Assembly (NCBI GenBank): GCA_021846485.1
Contig: JAJZWW010000008.1
Coordinates: forward strand, 1 to 21,728
Length of the DNA: 21,728 nucleotides
Direction: 5' to 3'
Origin: Actinomycetes bacterium
GTDB taxonomy: Bacteria > Actinomycetota > Acidimicrobiia > Acidimicrobiales > Palsa-688
Part shown: one piece after another, positions 7,794 through 15,662 of the stretch
How positions within the stretch are numbered: the first letter of the stretch is position 1
How the letters are laid out: each line of letters opens with the position of its first letter
The notes under the pieces: model-generated
Told to the model about the DNA's origin: nothing
The model's input: the letters and a program-made list of their open reading frames with translations, nothing else
The model's database searches: none
Made by a program: the position numbers and the translations under genes

Positions 7794-9257
7794 CTACAGG
7801 CCGCGGCACAGGGGCAAGGCGGCGGCGGTGAGCGCCTGGGCTTGCTGGCCGACGAGGCGGCGGGTCTCACACGACGCTTGGACCGCGGCCTGCTCGACGG
7901 CCGCGACCGCGGCGTCGAGCTCGTCGGTGGTGGGGGCCGAGACGGCGACGAGGCCGATGTAGCGAAGCACGCCGTGCCCGGCGATCAGGTCCGCCTCTTG
8001 CTGGAGCACATCGCGGTACTCGGCGGTCTGCTCGGCGTCCTCGATCTGCCCGATCCTGGCCCGCTGCGTCGCATCCGACAAATACCCGGTCTTCTTCTTG
8101 CGGATGTCGCGGGCGGCCACATCCGCGCGTACCGGGTCGAACAACAGGCTGAACGCCCGCCGCACCCCCGAGGACAGCAGGACCGGGGCGAGGAAGCCCG
8201 GATAGACCTGCGAGCGGGGCCACTCCGACACCCACAGCACCGCATGAAACGCGGAGTCCGACCGCAGCCGGTCCCACCGCTCCTCGACCGCGACCGGCCC
8301 GGCGGTGGCGAGATCCCGCCCGAGCTCGCTGCGCTCCAGGGTCGCCGCCACCGCCGGGTCATACGCCGAGCGCAAAAGCACCGCGAGCTGGCCGGGCGTG
8401 TACCACTCGCCCGGCGTCAGGTCCGCGGCCCGCAGCGCCGTGGTCAAGGTGCGCATCTCGGCGCGCGGGACCGCGGCGGCGCCGCGCATCCCGTGCCCGG
8501 CCGAGCGGATCGCCCGCGCCGCGGCCTTCATGTCGAGTGACACCGAGACGGTGGTGACGTGCCGTTCGGCGGTCGGCCCTGCCCGCTCGATCAGCTCCCG
8601 GTAGGTCTGCGCCACCCAGGAGCCGTCATCAGTGCCGTGGGTGGCCCACCACTGCGCAAGGCCGGTGCCGGTGTCGGGCACCGTGCGCTCCAGCACCTGC
8701 AACCGGGCGATACGCCCGGATCGGCACACCGTCGACAGGGCTCGCCCCCAGCCGGTGACGCGGCGCTGCTGCTCGCCGGGGTCGAGCAGGATGAAGCTCG
8801 GGTGCGTCACCTCCACCAGCGCCGTCAAGGTGGCCCGGTGCGGGTCGTGGACCATCACCGCCCCCGACTCGGGGTCGAGGAGCTGGCGCAGCGCGGCGGC
8901 GTCACCGGGCAGGGCCAAGGTGCCGGCCGGGCGGGGCTTGGTGACCCGCCAGCGGTAGACGGTCTGCCCGGCCACGGCCCGGAAGGCCCAGTGGCCGGCG
9001 AGGGGGATCCACTCGATCGCCTTGTGCCCGCCGACCGGCACCCACACCACCAGCGCGCACACCCCGACCACCGGGACCACGAGCAACAGCCCCTTGCCGC
9101 CGGCGGTGTAGAGCGCGCCGACGATCGCCACCGCCCCGACCCCGAGGACGAGCACCTGCGGCAGCGACAGGCCGAGCAGCAGCCTGCGGCGGGCGAGGCG
9201 GGAGAACTTCACCGGCCCCAACTGCCGGCCGTCATCGCTGTGCTGGTCGCCCATCAC
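7794..9257 (-). CDS. SCO6880-family conjugative transfer membrane protein
   Basis: A 487-residue protein of the SCO6880 family, typical of actinobacterial type IV secretion clusters. The N-terminus (GPVKFSRLARRRLLLGLSLPQ) leads into two PrgI-like transmembrane segments at about residues 26-51 and 55-76. The large soluble region resembles the N-terminal domain of VirB4 and lacks a Walker motif. Known biology suggests the PrgI plus VirB4-N portion and the separate ATPase gene (5714-7197) together replace one VirB3-VirB4 unit; this division is inferred from layout. GTG 9257 and ATG 9254 are both plausible starts downstream of GAGGA. It lies nine bases after the stop of the channel gene, so the two are probably translated from one message. 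Confidence 0.88.
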   Translation of the reverse strand: MMGDQHSDDGRQLGPVKFSRLARRRLLLGLSLPQVLVLGVGAVAIVGALYTAGGKGLLLVVPVVGVCALVVWVPVGGHKAIEWIPLAGHWAFRAVAGQTVYRWRVTKPRPAGTLALPGDAAALRQLLDPESGAVMVHDPHRATLTALVEVTHPSFILLDPGEQQRRVTGWGRALSTVCRSGRIARLQVLERTVPDTGTGLAQWWATHGTDDGSWVAQTYRELIERAGPTAERHVTTVSVSLDMKAAARAIRSAGHGMRGAAAVPRAEMRTLTTALRAADLTPGEWYTPGQLAVLLRSAYDPAVAATLERSELGRDLATAGPVAVEERWDRLRSDSAFHAVLWVSEWPRSQVYPGFLAPVLLSSGVRRAFSLLFDPVRADVAARDIRKKKTGYLSDATQRARIGQIEDAEQTAEYRDVLQQEADLIAGHGVLRYIGLVAVSAPTTDELDAAVAAVEQAAVQASCETRRLVGQQAQALTAAALPLCRGL

Positions 9258-9266
9258 GGCCCGTCC

Positions 9267-10763
9267 TCAGACGGCAGGGGTGGCCGCCGGCGGCGCAGCC
9301 GGGGCAGTGGCGGGAGGCGGTGGCGGGCTCTCGGCCGTACTGCTCGTGCGAGAAGGCGGCGTCCTGCCCGGTGGCTGGGGCGAGACCGGCTGGCTGGTGG
9401 CGGGGGTGGCCTGCGCCGGTGGGACCGGGACCGCTCCCGGCTCGCCGGGCGCTCGGGCCGCGCCCGGCTGCCCGGCAGCCTCTTGCACGGCGTCGGCGTG
9501 ACCTTCGGTGGCGCGTGCCACCGCGCGTCCGGTTGCCGGTCCGGCCTTCGCCGCCGCGGTGACCGCTTGGGCACCGGCTACCGCCGCCAGCCCTGCCGGG
9601 CCGGCTGCTGCACCCGCCGCCTCGCGACCCCCCGAAGCGCCGCCACCGGACGCGCGGCCCGTGCTCGGCCCCGGGCCCGAACCGCCACCAGGACCTCCTC
9701 CCGGCGCGCCCGAACCTCCACCGCCTCCCGATCGCGGGGCGCCGCCGCGATCACCACCGCTACCACTACCGGTGGTGCCGCTGTCGGGGTTGTCGCCGCC
9801 GAGGACCTTGCGGGCCGAGCCCAGCCGGGACATGACCGGGACCGGGACCGGCCGGTTCACCGCCCCCTTGGCCTCGCTCTCCGCTGACATGGCGTGGTAG
9901 AGGTCGAAGCCGATGAAGCTGATGAACTTGTAGGCCATGTAGGGCGCGAAGGCGGCGACGAACATCAACACGATCCCCGCCACCGGGTTGGAGATCGAGG
10001 ACAGGTCGAGGTTCAAGGGGGCGTTCATCTGGTTGACCGCCACCAGGAAGATCACGACCACGACGAGCTTGGAGACGATCAGGGCGACGACGAACGACGC
10101 CCACTTGGAGAACCACCCCCGGGCGTGGTCCCACGACTGCCCCGACAACGCGACCGGGGCGAGGACCACAGCGACGAGCAGCAGCGCCTTGCGGACCAGC
10201 AGGCTGAACCAGACGATCGCCGCGCCGGTGATCGCCAGGCAGCCGAGGAAGATGATGATGACCGCCCCCGCGCCCGGCGCGGAGAGGCTGATCGCGCCGA
10301 TCCCGGCGGCCAGGGCGGCGATCTTGCCGCCCATCTCCGACAGGGTGTTGCCGGTGGCCTGGATGATCCCGACGCACAGCTCGTCGACGATCTCCAGCGC
10401 GAGGCCGGTCAGGGTGACGACGAGGAAGGAGCCGAGCACGGACTTCGCCAGTCCGAGCCCCGCTCGGTGCAGGGCACCCGGGTCGCGACGGAGCAGGCCG
10501 GTGATGAGCTGGAGGCTGAAGAACAGCAGCATCACGAAGATCGCGACGCCGAAGATGACGTCGTAGACCTTCAGGTAGTTGGGGTCGGTGACATCGATGG
10601 CGGTGGTGGAGTCGAACAGCTGCCAGACGCCCTTGAACATCCACTCCGCCGCGTTGCCGACGCCCTCGGCGATCCAGTCGAACGGCGCCGAGACGATCGT
10701 GCCCGCCGCGGCGCCGGCGACGTGGCAGACCGTGGAGATGACTGGGACAGAGCAGACACCCAT
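9267..10763 (-). CDS. VirB6/TrbL-like polytopic channel protein
   Basis: A 498-residue inner-membrane protein. After an amphipathic N-terminus it has clear hydrophobic segments: VYDVIFGVAIFVMLLFFSLQL, SVLGSFLVVTLTGLAL, the run around AVIIIFLGCLAITGAAIVWFSLLV, KALLLVAVVLAPVAL, a segment beginning ASFVVALIVSKLVVVVIFL, and VAGIVLMFVAAFAPYMAYKF. The conserved-type SGQSWDHARGWFSKW lies between helices, as in TrbL/VirB6 relatives. The last 170 or so residues are Gly/Ser then Ala/Pro-rich low-complexity sequence, probably a cytoplasmic disordered tail. The ATG at 10763 has GAGGA seven bases upstream that overlaps the previous stop. It should form the membrane core of the transfer channel with SCO6880, the VirB4-like ATPase and DUF6112 subunits. 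Confidence 0.87.
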   Translation of the reverse strand: MGVCSVPVISTVCHVAGAAAGTIVSAPFDWIAEGVGNAAEWMFKGVWQLFDSTTAIDVTDPNYLKVYDVIFGVAIFVMLLFFSLQLITGLLRRDPGALHRAGLGLAKSVLGSFLVVTLTGLALEIVDELCVGIIQATGNTLSEMGGKIAALAAGIGAISLSAPGAGAVIIIFLGCLAITGAAIVWFSLLVRKALLLVAVVLAPVALSGQSWDHARGWFSKWASFVVALIVSKLVVVVIFLVAVNQMNAPLNLDLSSISNPVAGIVLMFVAAFAPYMAYKFISFIGFDLYHAMSAESEAKGAVNRPVPVPVMSRLGSARKVLGGDNPDSGTTGSGSGGDRGGAPRSGGGGGSGAPGGGPGGGSGPGPSTGRASGGGASGGREAAGAAAGPAGLAAVAGAQAVTAAAKAGPATGRAVARATEGHADAVQEAAGQPGAARAPGEPGAVPVPPAQATPATSQPVSPQPPGRTPPSRTSSTAESPPPPPATAPAAPPAATPAV

Positions 10764-10773
10764 CGCAGCGTCC

Positions 10774-11106
10774 TCAGATGCCCTGGCCGACGTGCCAGAA
10801 GAAGTTGATGAACGCGACCGCGCCGCCGGTGATGATCGCCGCGCCACACGCGATCAGCACGCCGGTCTTGCCGCGCGTCGCCAGGTGCGGGTTGGCGGAG
10901 TGTGAGCCGAAGGCCCACACCACCGCAGCCACGATCAACGCCAGCACCGACAGGATCAGCCCGACGGTCATGACCGCCCCGACGATCGTCTGCAGCGCGC
11001 TGATGCCGGGCAGCCCGTTGGAGTTCGGGGTGATGTTGACATTGGCCAACAGCACCTCGGACCGGCCGAACGAGCCGGTCGTGACAGGGGGAAGGACAGA
11101 GATCAT
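10774..11106 (-). CDS. DUF6112-family membrane protein, copy 1 (VirB2-like candidate)
   Basis: A 110-residue protein matching the DUF6112 pattern found beside SCO6880 genes: ITPNSNGLPGISALQTIVGA, a first hydrophobic helix (VGLILSVLALIVAAVVWAF), a short polar loop (GSHSANPHLATRGKTG) and a second helix (VLIACGAAIITGGAVAFINF). The two-helix hairpin with a small basic loop resembles VirB2/TrbC pilins, so a pilin-like channel subunit is a reasonable inference. I chose the ATG at 11106 because GAGGAG lies six bases upstream; a start eleven codons earlier is less likely. A paralogue follows immediately upstream. The 129-base upstream gap contains a GTCACC dyad and a partial copy of the intergenic motif. 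Confidence 0.85.
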   Translation of the reverse strand: MISVLPPVTTGSFGRSEVLLANVNITPNSNGLPGISALQTIVGAVMTVGLILSVLALIVAAVVWAFGSHSANPHLATRGKTGVLIACGAAIITGGAVAFINFFWHVGQGI

Positions 11107-11144
11107 CAGCGGCTCCTCGCAGCGCACAGGCCCGCACACCCACA

Positions 11145-11157
11145 GTCACCGGGTGAC
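11145..11157. promoter_or_regulatory. GTCACC-G-GGTGAC dyad
   Basis: An exact 6-1-6 inverted repeat in the gap between the two DUF6112 genes, about 40 bases upstream of the ATG at 11106. Its size is typical of a dimeric repressor operator. The partial motif AGGTGCGCC lies just beyond it at 11181-11189. Confidence 0.35.
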
Positions 11158-11235
11158 CGTCGCGGCGGGGTTCACTGCGCAGGTGCGCCCTCTCCGCCAC
11201 CGCTCCGCCTCGACGGCCAGGCGCCGACCGAGCGG

Positions 11236-11541
11236 TCAGAGGGTGGGGCCGATGTGCAGCAGGAAGTTGAGCCAGGTGATCCCGCCGCCGTCGAGCGCTG
11301 CAGCGCCAAGCGCGACCAGCATCCCGGTCCGGGCTCTCGTGGCCGTCCGGTAGTTGCCGTGCGCGGAGGCGACCGCCCAGGTGGCAGCGCAGACCAGGGT
11401 CATGAGCACGGCGACGATCAGCACGATCGTCGTCAGCGCCCCGATGACCGTCTCGAGCTGCCCGGCGCCGCCGACGCCGTTCAGGTTCGGGTAGACGCTG
11501 GTGGCAAGCAGCGTCTGCGAAGTGATGAGCGTGATGGTCAC
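11236..11541 (-). CDS. DUF6112-family membrane protein, copy 2 (VirB2-like candidate)
   Basis: A protein of about 101 residues, paralogous to its neighbour: YPNLNGVGGAGQLETVIGAL aligns with the ITPNSNGLPG region of copy 1. Two hydrophobic helices follow (TIVLIVAVLMTLVCAATWAV, and GMLVALGAAALDGGGITWL) around a basic loop (HGNYRTATRARTG). The start is uncertain. GTG 11541 gives a short leader like that of copy 1, but the motif GCGCACCTGACGGGC abuts it and no Shine-Dalgarno is visible. GTG 11559 lies on the other side of the motif. Two divergent pilin-like genes in tandem suggest a heteromeric subunit pair, or a major and a minor subunit. Confidence 0.8.
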   Translation of the reverse strand: MTITLITSQTLLATSVYPNLNGVGGAGQLETVIGALTTIVLIVAVLMTLVCAATWAVASAHGNYRTATRARTGMLVALGAAALDGGGITWLNFLLHIGPTL

Positions 11542-11556
11542 GCCCGTCAGGTGCGC
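11542..11556 (-). promoter_or_regulatory. Intergenic 15-bp motif, copy 3
   Basis: On the coding strand GCGCACCTGACGGGC, identical to copy 1 and directly adjacent to the GTG at 11541 in the 41-base gap after the cell-wall hydrolase. Confidence 0.5.
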
Positions 11557-11582
11557 CACCCCACCAGCCCGGCCGGTCCGGG

Positions 11583-12734
11583 TCAGCCGAGGCGCCGGAC
11601 CGTGGCGGTCTGCCCGGTGAACATGGAGAGCGTGCCGTAGCCGACGTTCTGCCCGGTCTCGGGGGCTTGGAGGATCTTGTTGCCGCCGAGGTAGATGACG
11701 ACGTGATTGGGCACCGTCTCGCCGGGGTAGGTGTAGAAGATGATGTCGCCGGGTTGCTTGTCGGCCCAGGAGACTGGTTGGGTTTCGTTGACCTGATCGC
11801 CGGTGTAGTGCAGCAGCCGGACCGTCCCGTTCGAGGCTTGGTAGGCCGCGTACATGACCAGGCCCGAGCAGTCGAACCCCGGTCCTTGCCCGTCGGTGGC
11901 TTGCCCTGAGGGGCCGGTGTAGGTGCCCCCACCCCACACGTACGGCAGCCCGATCTCCTTCTCGGCGGCGGCGATGAACGCTCCGGCGAACCCCGACGGC
12001 AGGTTGCCTGTCGTGGTAGCGGTCGAGCATGAGGCGCCGGTGAGGGTGACGCCGGTCAGGGTGCTGGTAATCTTCTCCGCGACCGGCTGATAGTTCGCGT
12101 AGCGGTTGGGATAGGCGGACACCTCAACGGCCTGCGCCGCGGCGCCGAAGGAGAGGGTCTGCCAGTTGGGGATGTCCAACAGCCCGGCGGGGCTGCCGTG
12201 GTTGGGGCCGTCGGGGCCGCCGTAGAAGGCGCGGGTGGACCACACCGGGTCCATCAGCTCCGCGACCGTCCCCCACCCGTCCGGGGGTTGCATCTGGAAC
12301 AGGCCGAGGGAGGCGTGGTCGGAGCCGTCCCCGTCGTTGGGGTAGCTGGCGGAGGTCGGGTAGGCGGTGGTGTTGGCCAGCACGCGCAGGGTGGACTCGG
12401 CGAGCGCGGCCATCAGCGCGATCACCTGGCCGTTCTCGTCGATGTTCTCGCTGTTGCCGACCGCGATGATCGTCGCGGCGTGTTCCATTTGTGTGTGGTT
12501 GAGGGTGATGGTCTGCCCGTTCGCGGTCGTGGCGGTGAGGCGTTGCGGCACGGTGCCGCTGACCGCCAGCGACAGCCCCGACAGCCCGCCCGTGCCCCCA
12601 GTGCCGGTGGTGGCGCAGGAGGTGGCGTCAGTGATGGCCGGGTCGAACAGCGCTGCGAGGGTGACCAGGGCGATGCCGGGGCCGAGACACACGATCGCCA
12701 CGACCAGGCCGATCAGGACCTTGCGGACCATCAC
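11583..12734 (-). CDS. Two-domain peptidoglycan hydrolase (lysozyme-like plus NlpC/P60), VirB1 equivalent
   Basis: A protein of about 383 residues that should open the cell wall for the transfer channel. An N-terminal signal anchor (VLIGLVVAIVCLGPGIALVTLAALF, about residues 6-30) places it outside the membrane. Residues 80-215 resemble the lysozyme-like domain of Gram-positive conjugation hydrolases: ALMAALAES with a candidate catalytic Glu near 113, and SLGLFQMQP near 142-150. Residues 250-383 are NlpC/P60, with PYVWGGG near 264, catalytic Cys in DCSG (Cys about 289) and His in NHVVIYLGG (His about 344). GTG 12734 and ATG 12731 are both possible; no strong ribosome site is seen. It lies 12 bases after the preceding stop. 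Confidence 0.92.
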   Translation of the reverse strand: MMVRKVLIGLVVAIVCLGPGIALVTLAALFDPAITDATSCATTGTGGTGGLSGLSLAVSGTVPQRLTATTANGQTITLNHTQMEHAATIIAVGNSENIDENGQVIALMAALAESTLRVLANTTAYPTSASYPNDGDGSDHASLGLFQMQPPDGWGTVAELMDPVWSTRAFYGGPDGPNHGSPAGLLDIPNWQTLSFGAAAQAVEVSAYPNRYANYQPVAEKITSTLTGVTLTGASCSTATTTGNLPSGFAGAFIAAAEKEIGLPYVWGGGTYTGPSGQATDGQGPGFDCSGLVMYAAYQASNGTVRLLHYTGDQVNETQPVSWADKQPGDIIFYTYPGETVPNHVVIYLGGNKILQAPETGQNVGYGTLSMFTGQTATVRRLG

Positions 12735-12746
12735 CAGCCCGCCCCG

Positions 12747-13451
12747 TTAGCCGAGGGGGTCGTTGAGCTTCGAGAGGCGCAGGGTGTGGCAGTCGGGCCA
12801 CGACGGGCTGCACGCCTCGAAGACGGTGAAGCTCACCGGTTCGCTGGTGGAGGCGGGTTGGCCGTACCACACGCCGCTGCGGTGCCGGACGCCGGTGATC
12901 GTGATCGCCGTCGTCCCCGGCCGGAGCTGGCCGTGCGCCTCGGCCAGCGCCTCGGGCCACAGCGATGGCACGACCGCGCTGGTGATCGTCAGGTGCTGGA
13001 CGACCTGCATCGTCGCCAGCTGCCTCCACTGTTCGGTGGTCGGCTCGTAGCTGGCGACATCCCCGATCAAGCCGGGTAGCTCATCCCCGGACGGGTCGGC
13101 GCCCGCCAGCACCGGGGCGGTGTAGCCAGAAGGCGAGTAGCCCGAGACGGTCGACCAGTCGAACAGCGCCTCGGCGACCGCCTTGGCGTAGGTCACCGGG
13201 TTGTCGGTCTTGGGCAGCACCGCCGGCGCCGGCCCGCTCGGCGTGCTGCTCGTCGCGCCCGGGCTGGCCGAGCCCGCCGAGCTCGTCGTGCCGGTCTCCG
13301 CCGGAGCGTGCCGCGGCACGGTGGTGTGGCCGGGGCCGCGGACGAGCCCGTACACACCCACAGCAATCGCTGCCAGCACGACGACGCCAACGAGGGCAAG
13401 AACGACGATCAGGCGACGACGCGCAGCAGGCACGAGCAGCTCCCAGGTCAC
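12747..13451 (-). CDS. Membrane-anchored extracytoplasmic protein, possible VirB8/TcpC-like subunit
   Basis: A 234-residue bitopic protein. A short cytoplasmic leader (TWELLVPAARRR) precedes one transmembrane helix (LIVVLALVGVVVLAAIAVGVYGLV, about residues 14-37). A Ser/Thr/Pro-rich linker to about residue 80 follows, then a compact outside domain starting TDNPVTYAKAVAEALFDW. Single-pass proteins with this linker and a domain starting after a helix occur at the VirB8/TcpC position of Gram-positive transfer systems, so I suggest that role from architecture and neighbourhood only. Cys residues near 213 and 221 of the domain (ACSPSWPDCH) may form a disulfide. The GTG at 13451 follows motif copy 4 by 14 bases; GGGAG lies inside the coding start rather than upstream. 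Confidence 0.7.
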   Translation of the reverse strand: MTWELLVPAARRRLIVVLALVGVVVLAAIAVGVYGLVRGPGHTTVPRHAPAETGTTSSAGSASPGATSSTPSGPAPAVLPKTDNPVTYAKAVAEALFDWSTVSGYSPSGYTAPVLAGADPSGDELPGLIGDVASYEPTTEQWRQLATMQVVQHLTITSAVVPSLWPEALAEAHGQLRPGTTAITITGVRHRSGVWYGQPASTSEPVSFTVFEACSPSWPDCHTLRLSKLNDPLG

Positions 13452-13465
13452 GAAACGGGGTGGGT

Positions 13466-13480
13466 GCCGGTCAGGTACGC
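13466..13480 (-). promoter_or_regulatory. Intergenic 15-bp motif, copy 4
   Basis: On the coding strand GCGTACCTGACCGGC, in the 66-base gap after the ParB-like gene and 14 bases before the GTG at 13451. Like copy 3 it is preceded by GTG. Confidence 0.5.
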
Positions 13481-13517
13481 CACTCCTCCCGCCCCGCCCG
13501 GCCGCAGCGGGCCAGGG

Positions 13518-14657
13518 TTAGGAGCAGGCGGCCTGCGGGGACTGCTCTGGGTGCCGGCGGTCCTCGGCGCGCCGGGTGGTGGCGCGGGCGGCGGCGATCG
13601 CGTCGATGAACGCCGCGCTGGCGTCCAGGCAGGCGCGCAGCTGCTGCCAGCGCTCCTCGGACAGGCCGGCGGCGATCTCGGCCGGGTCGTAGTGCAGCCA
13701 CCAGCCGTCCATCTCCTCCATCGTGGCCAGGAACGCCCGGAGCCCGTAGTGCTTGACCGCCACCAGCTGTGGACGTGCCTGATGGGCGCGCTCGCCGTCA
13801 GGGTGCTCACCGTCAGGGCGCTGTCCGGTGGCGCGGGCAACGGCCGCGTGCGCGGCCCTGACCAGCTCTGCCGGCGGCTGGGTCTGGTCCAGGATGTCCA
13901 GCTCGCCCGCGGCCCGCTGACGGACCGAGTCGGGCTGGTGCGGGTCGCTGGCGAGGCGGGTGAGCGCGTCGGTCTGCGAGGCGGCCTGGACGGTCAGGTA
14001 ATGGCCGTCAATCGTGCCGTCGGCGTCCATGCCGGCCAGCTCCCGCCGGGCGATCTCCCGTACCCGCTCCGAGGTGGCCGGGTCATCGGCGAGGCGTTGG
14101 ACCTCGCTGACGTGGTCCAAGGACCGCGAGGAGTCCCGGCCAGTGATCGCCCTCGCCGCCTGCTGGCGCGCCTTGCCGACCGCACCGTCCCCGCCGTCTG
14201 GGAGCGGGCTTGACGGTGGTGGCAAGTTGCCACCACCGTCGCTTCCTCCCCGGTGACGCGGGTTGCGCTCCGCGCTGAACTGCGTGGCGGCCTGGCGGCG
14301 GGCCGCGTCCTCGGCGTAGAGCTGCTTCAGCTCTGCGTACAGGCTGGCGGCCTCGGTCGGGGTCAGCGGCTTGCGGGCGGTGTTCTCGTGCTGCTCGGCG
14401 AGCAGCTCCGCGAGGCGCGACGACACGGCCGAGGTGACCCACACCTTGACCCGCTCCCAACCGAGCGCCTTCACCGCGGCGAGGCGCCGAGCGCCGCAGA
14501 CCAGCACGCCGGTCGGGGTGATCGTGACCGGCTGCAACAGCCCGAGCTGGCGGATCGAGGCGCACAGCTCCTCGAGGTCGCCGAGGTCGTGGCGGGCCCG
14601 GTAGCCGACCTGGATCGACTCGACCGTGCGGTCAAGCTCCACACCCCCGCTACTCAC
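13518..14657 (-). CDS. ParB-like DNA-binding/partition protein
   Basis: A protein of about 379 residues. Its N-terminal 110 residues are a ParB/Srx-type domain: VESIQVGYRARHDLGDLEELCASIRQ, then GLLQPVTITPTG, then the nucleotide-binding-type CGARRLAAVKALGW (about 54-67, in place of the usual GERRxRA), then QHENTARKPLTPTEAA. A helical region with ARQQAARAITGRDSS follows, probably DNA-binding. The C-terminal 180 residues are unlike chromosomal ParB and include ALTRLASDPHQPDSVRQRA repeats-like helices. The GTG at 14657 overlaps the upstream stop by eight bases (GTGAGTAG). No ParA-type ATPase is visible, so it may act as a replication, transfer or transcription regulator rather than in segregation. 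Confidence 0.85.
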   Translation of the reverse strand: MSSGGVELDRTVESIQVGYRARHDLGDLEELCASIRQLGLLQPVTITPTGVLVCGARRLAAVKALGWERVKVWVTSAVSSRLAELLAEQHENTARKPLTPTEAASLYAELKQLYAEDAARRQAATQFSAERNPRHRGGSDGGGNLPPPSSPLPDGGDGAVGKARQQAARAITGRDSSRSLDHVSEVQRLADDPATSERVREIARRELAGMDADGTIDGHYLTVQAASQTDALTRLASDPHQPDSVRQRAAGELDILDQTQPPAELVRAAHAAVARATGQRPDGEHPDGERAHQARPQLVAVKHYGLRAFLATMEEMDGWWLHYDPAEIAAGLSEERWQQLRACLDASAAFIDAIAAARATTRRAEDRRHPEQSPQAACS

Positions 14658-15513
14658 CGACCCCACCCCCCGACGCGCGCCAGCCCAGCAGGTGCGCTCG
14701 GGAGCGGCAGACGAACGCGGTCTGGACGAGGCGGTCGTCGTCCAACAGGTCGCGTACACCCTCACCCAACAGCAGCCGGGCGAGCACCCCCTTGCGGGTC
14801 GGGCGGCCGGGCTGTGGCCGGGACCCGAGCAGCACGCCGAGAAGCCGGTTCCAGGCGTCCCGGTCGAGGTCGAGCTGGGCGCGCATCGCGAGGTCGCGGC
14901 GCAACATCTCGTACGCGGCGGTGACGCTGCCGGCGTCGGCCAGCCTGCTGGCGACGTACTCGACGACCATGCCGGCCACCGGCTCCGGCCAGCCGAGCAG
15001 GGACAGGAACAGCGTGGCATCGGCCAGCGCCGGCTCGGGCTCGCCGTCTGGGCCGAGCGCGCCGGCCGGGTGGACGGTCAGGGTGTCGGTCAGCTCACCG
15101 GCCCGGACCGGGATGTCCCGCTCGGCGTGCTGGGTGCGCCGGGCCTTGTCGGTCGAGGTCAGGTGCCGCTCGGCGTGGCTCTCGGCCGACAGGCTGACCT
15201 GCACCGCGCGGGTCACGACCGCCCAGGGGTCCGCGGCGCGGCGTACCCCGTCGTGCAGCATCGCCACGAAAGCTGCCGATGCCGCCTCGCCAGGGTCGCG
15301 ATGCCAGCTCCGCGCCAGCGGGGCGTACCGCTCGATCGTGTACGCCAACAGCGCGGTCGCGTCCGGGTCGGCCCGCCACGCCCCCCGCCCGACCGCGTGC
15401 AGCCGCTCCAGTAGCGCGCGCAACCCCGCCGGTGTCGCGAACGCCGGCTCAGCGCCCGGCGGCGGCCCAACGGTCGGGTCGGGCGGCCAAGGAGAAGAAT
15501 GGTGGACGGGCAT
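14650..15513 (-). CDS. Conserved actinobacterial plasmid-type protein of unknown function
   Basis: A 287-residue soluble helical protein. From about residue 25 it carries GLRALLERLHAVGRGAWRADPDATALLAYTIERYAPLA, then WHRDPGEAASAAFVAML and DPWAVVTRAVQVSLSAESHAERHLTSTDKARR. I associate this combination with proteins encoded upstream of ParB-like genes in Streptomyces-type elements. No enzymatic motif is recognised. The ATG at 15513 has AGAGG five bases upstream and gives coding third-position bias from the first codons. Its stop overlaps the ParB-like start, so the pair is translationally coupled and probably works together. The gap before it is 148 bases and contains an AT-richer patch and the AGGTGCGCG variant of the intergenic motif. 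Confidence 0.8.
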   Translation of the reverse strand: MPVHHSSPWPPDPTVGPPPGAEPAFATPAGLRALLERLHAVGRGAWRADPDATALLAYTIERYAPLARSWHRDPGEAASAAFVAMLHDGVRRAADPWAVVTRAVQVSLSAESHAERHLTSTDKARRTQHAERDIPVRAGELTDTLTVHPAGALGPDGEPEPALADATLFLSLLGWPEPVAGMVVEYVASRLADAGSVTAAYEMLRRDLAMRAQLDLDRDAWNRLLGVLLGSRPQPGRPTRKGVLARLLLGEGVRDLLDDDRLVQTAFVCRSRAHLLGWRASGGGVGE

Positions 15514-15521
15514 GGCAACCT

Positions 15522-15662
15522 CTAGGTGCGCGCCCCGTGCCACCGTGAGCGGCCCGCCCGTGCCGATGCTTCCGCCCGCGAGCGTCAGATCGTCGACACG
15601 GCCCCTAGCCCCGGTCGCCCACCGGGCACGGCAGTACAGCAACACACCGAGAAATGAAGGGT
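15522..15662 (-). promoter_or_regulatory. Gap with a possible promoter for the ParB-containing operon
   Basis: On the minus strand TTGACCCTTCATTTCTC begins at the preceding stop codon (near 15663), an AT-rich patch in very GC-rich DNA, followed by TGTACT about 21 bases after TTGACC. The spacing is longer than ideal. The motif variant GCGCACCT lies near 15524-15531, just before the ribosome site. No gene is seen in the gap. Confidence 0.25.

Noticed and set aside
9280..9830. Candidate repeat array in the Gly/Ser/Pro/Ala-coding stretch
   Set aside because: The repetition is amino-acid low complexity in the tail of the VirB6-like protein, not a DNA repeat with defined units.
14688..14697. caggtgcgct and similar matches (for example near 8446 and 17854) as further motif copies
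   Set aside because: The 14688 and 8446 matches are inside coding sequence, and all three lack the flanking GTC/GGC bases of the 15-bp consensus; probably chance in GC-rich DNA.
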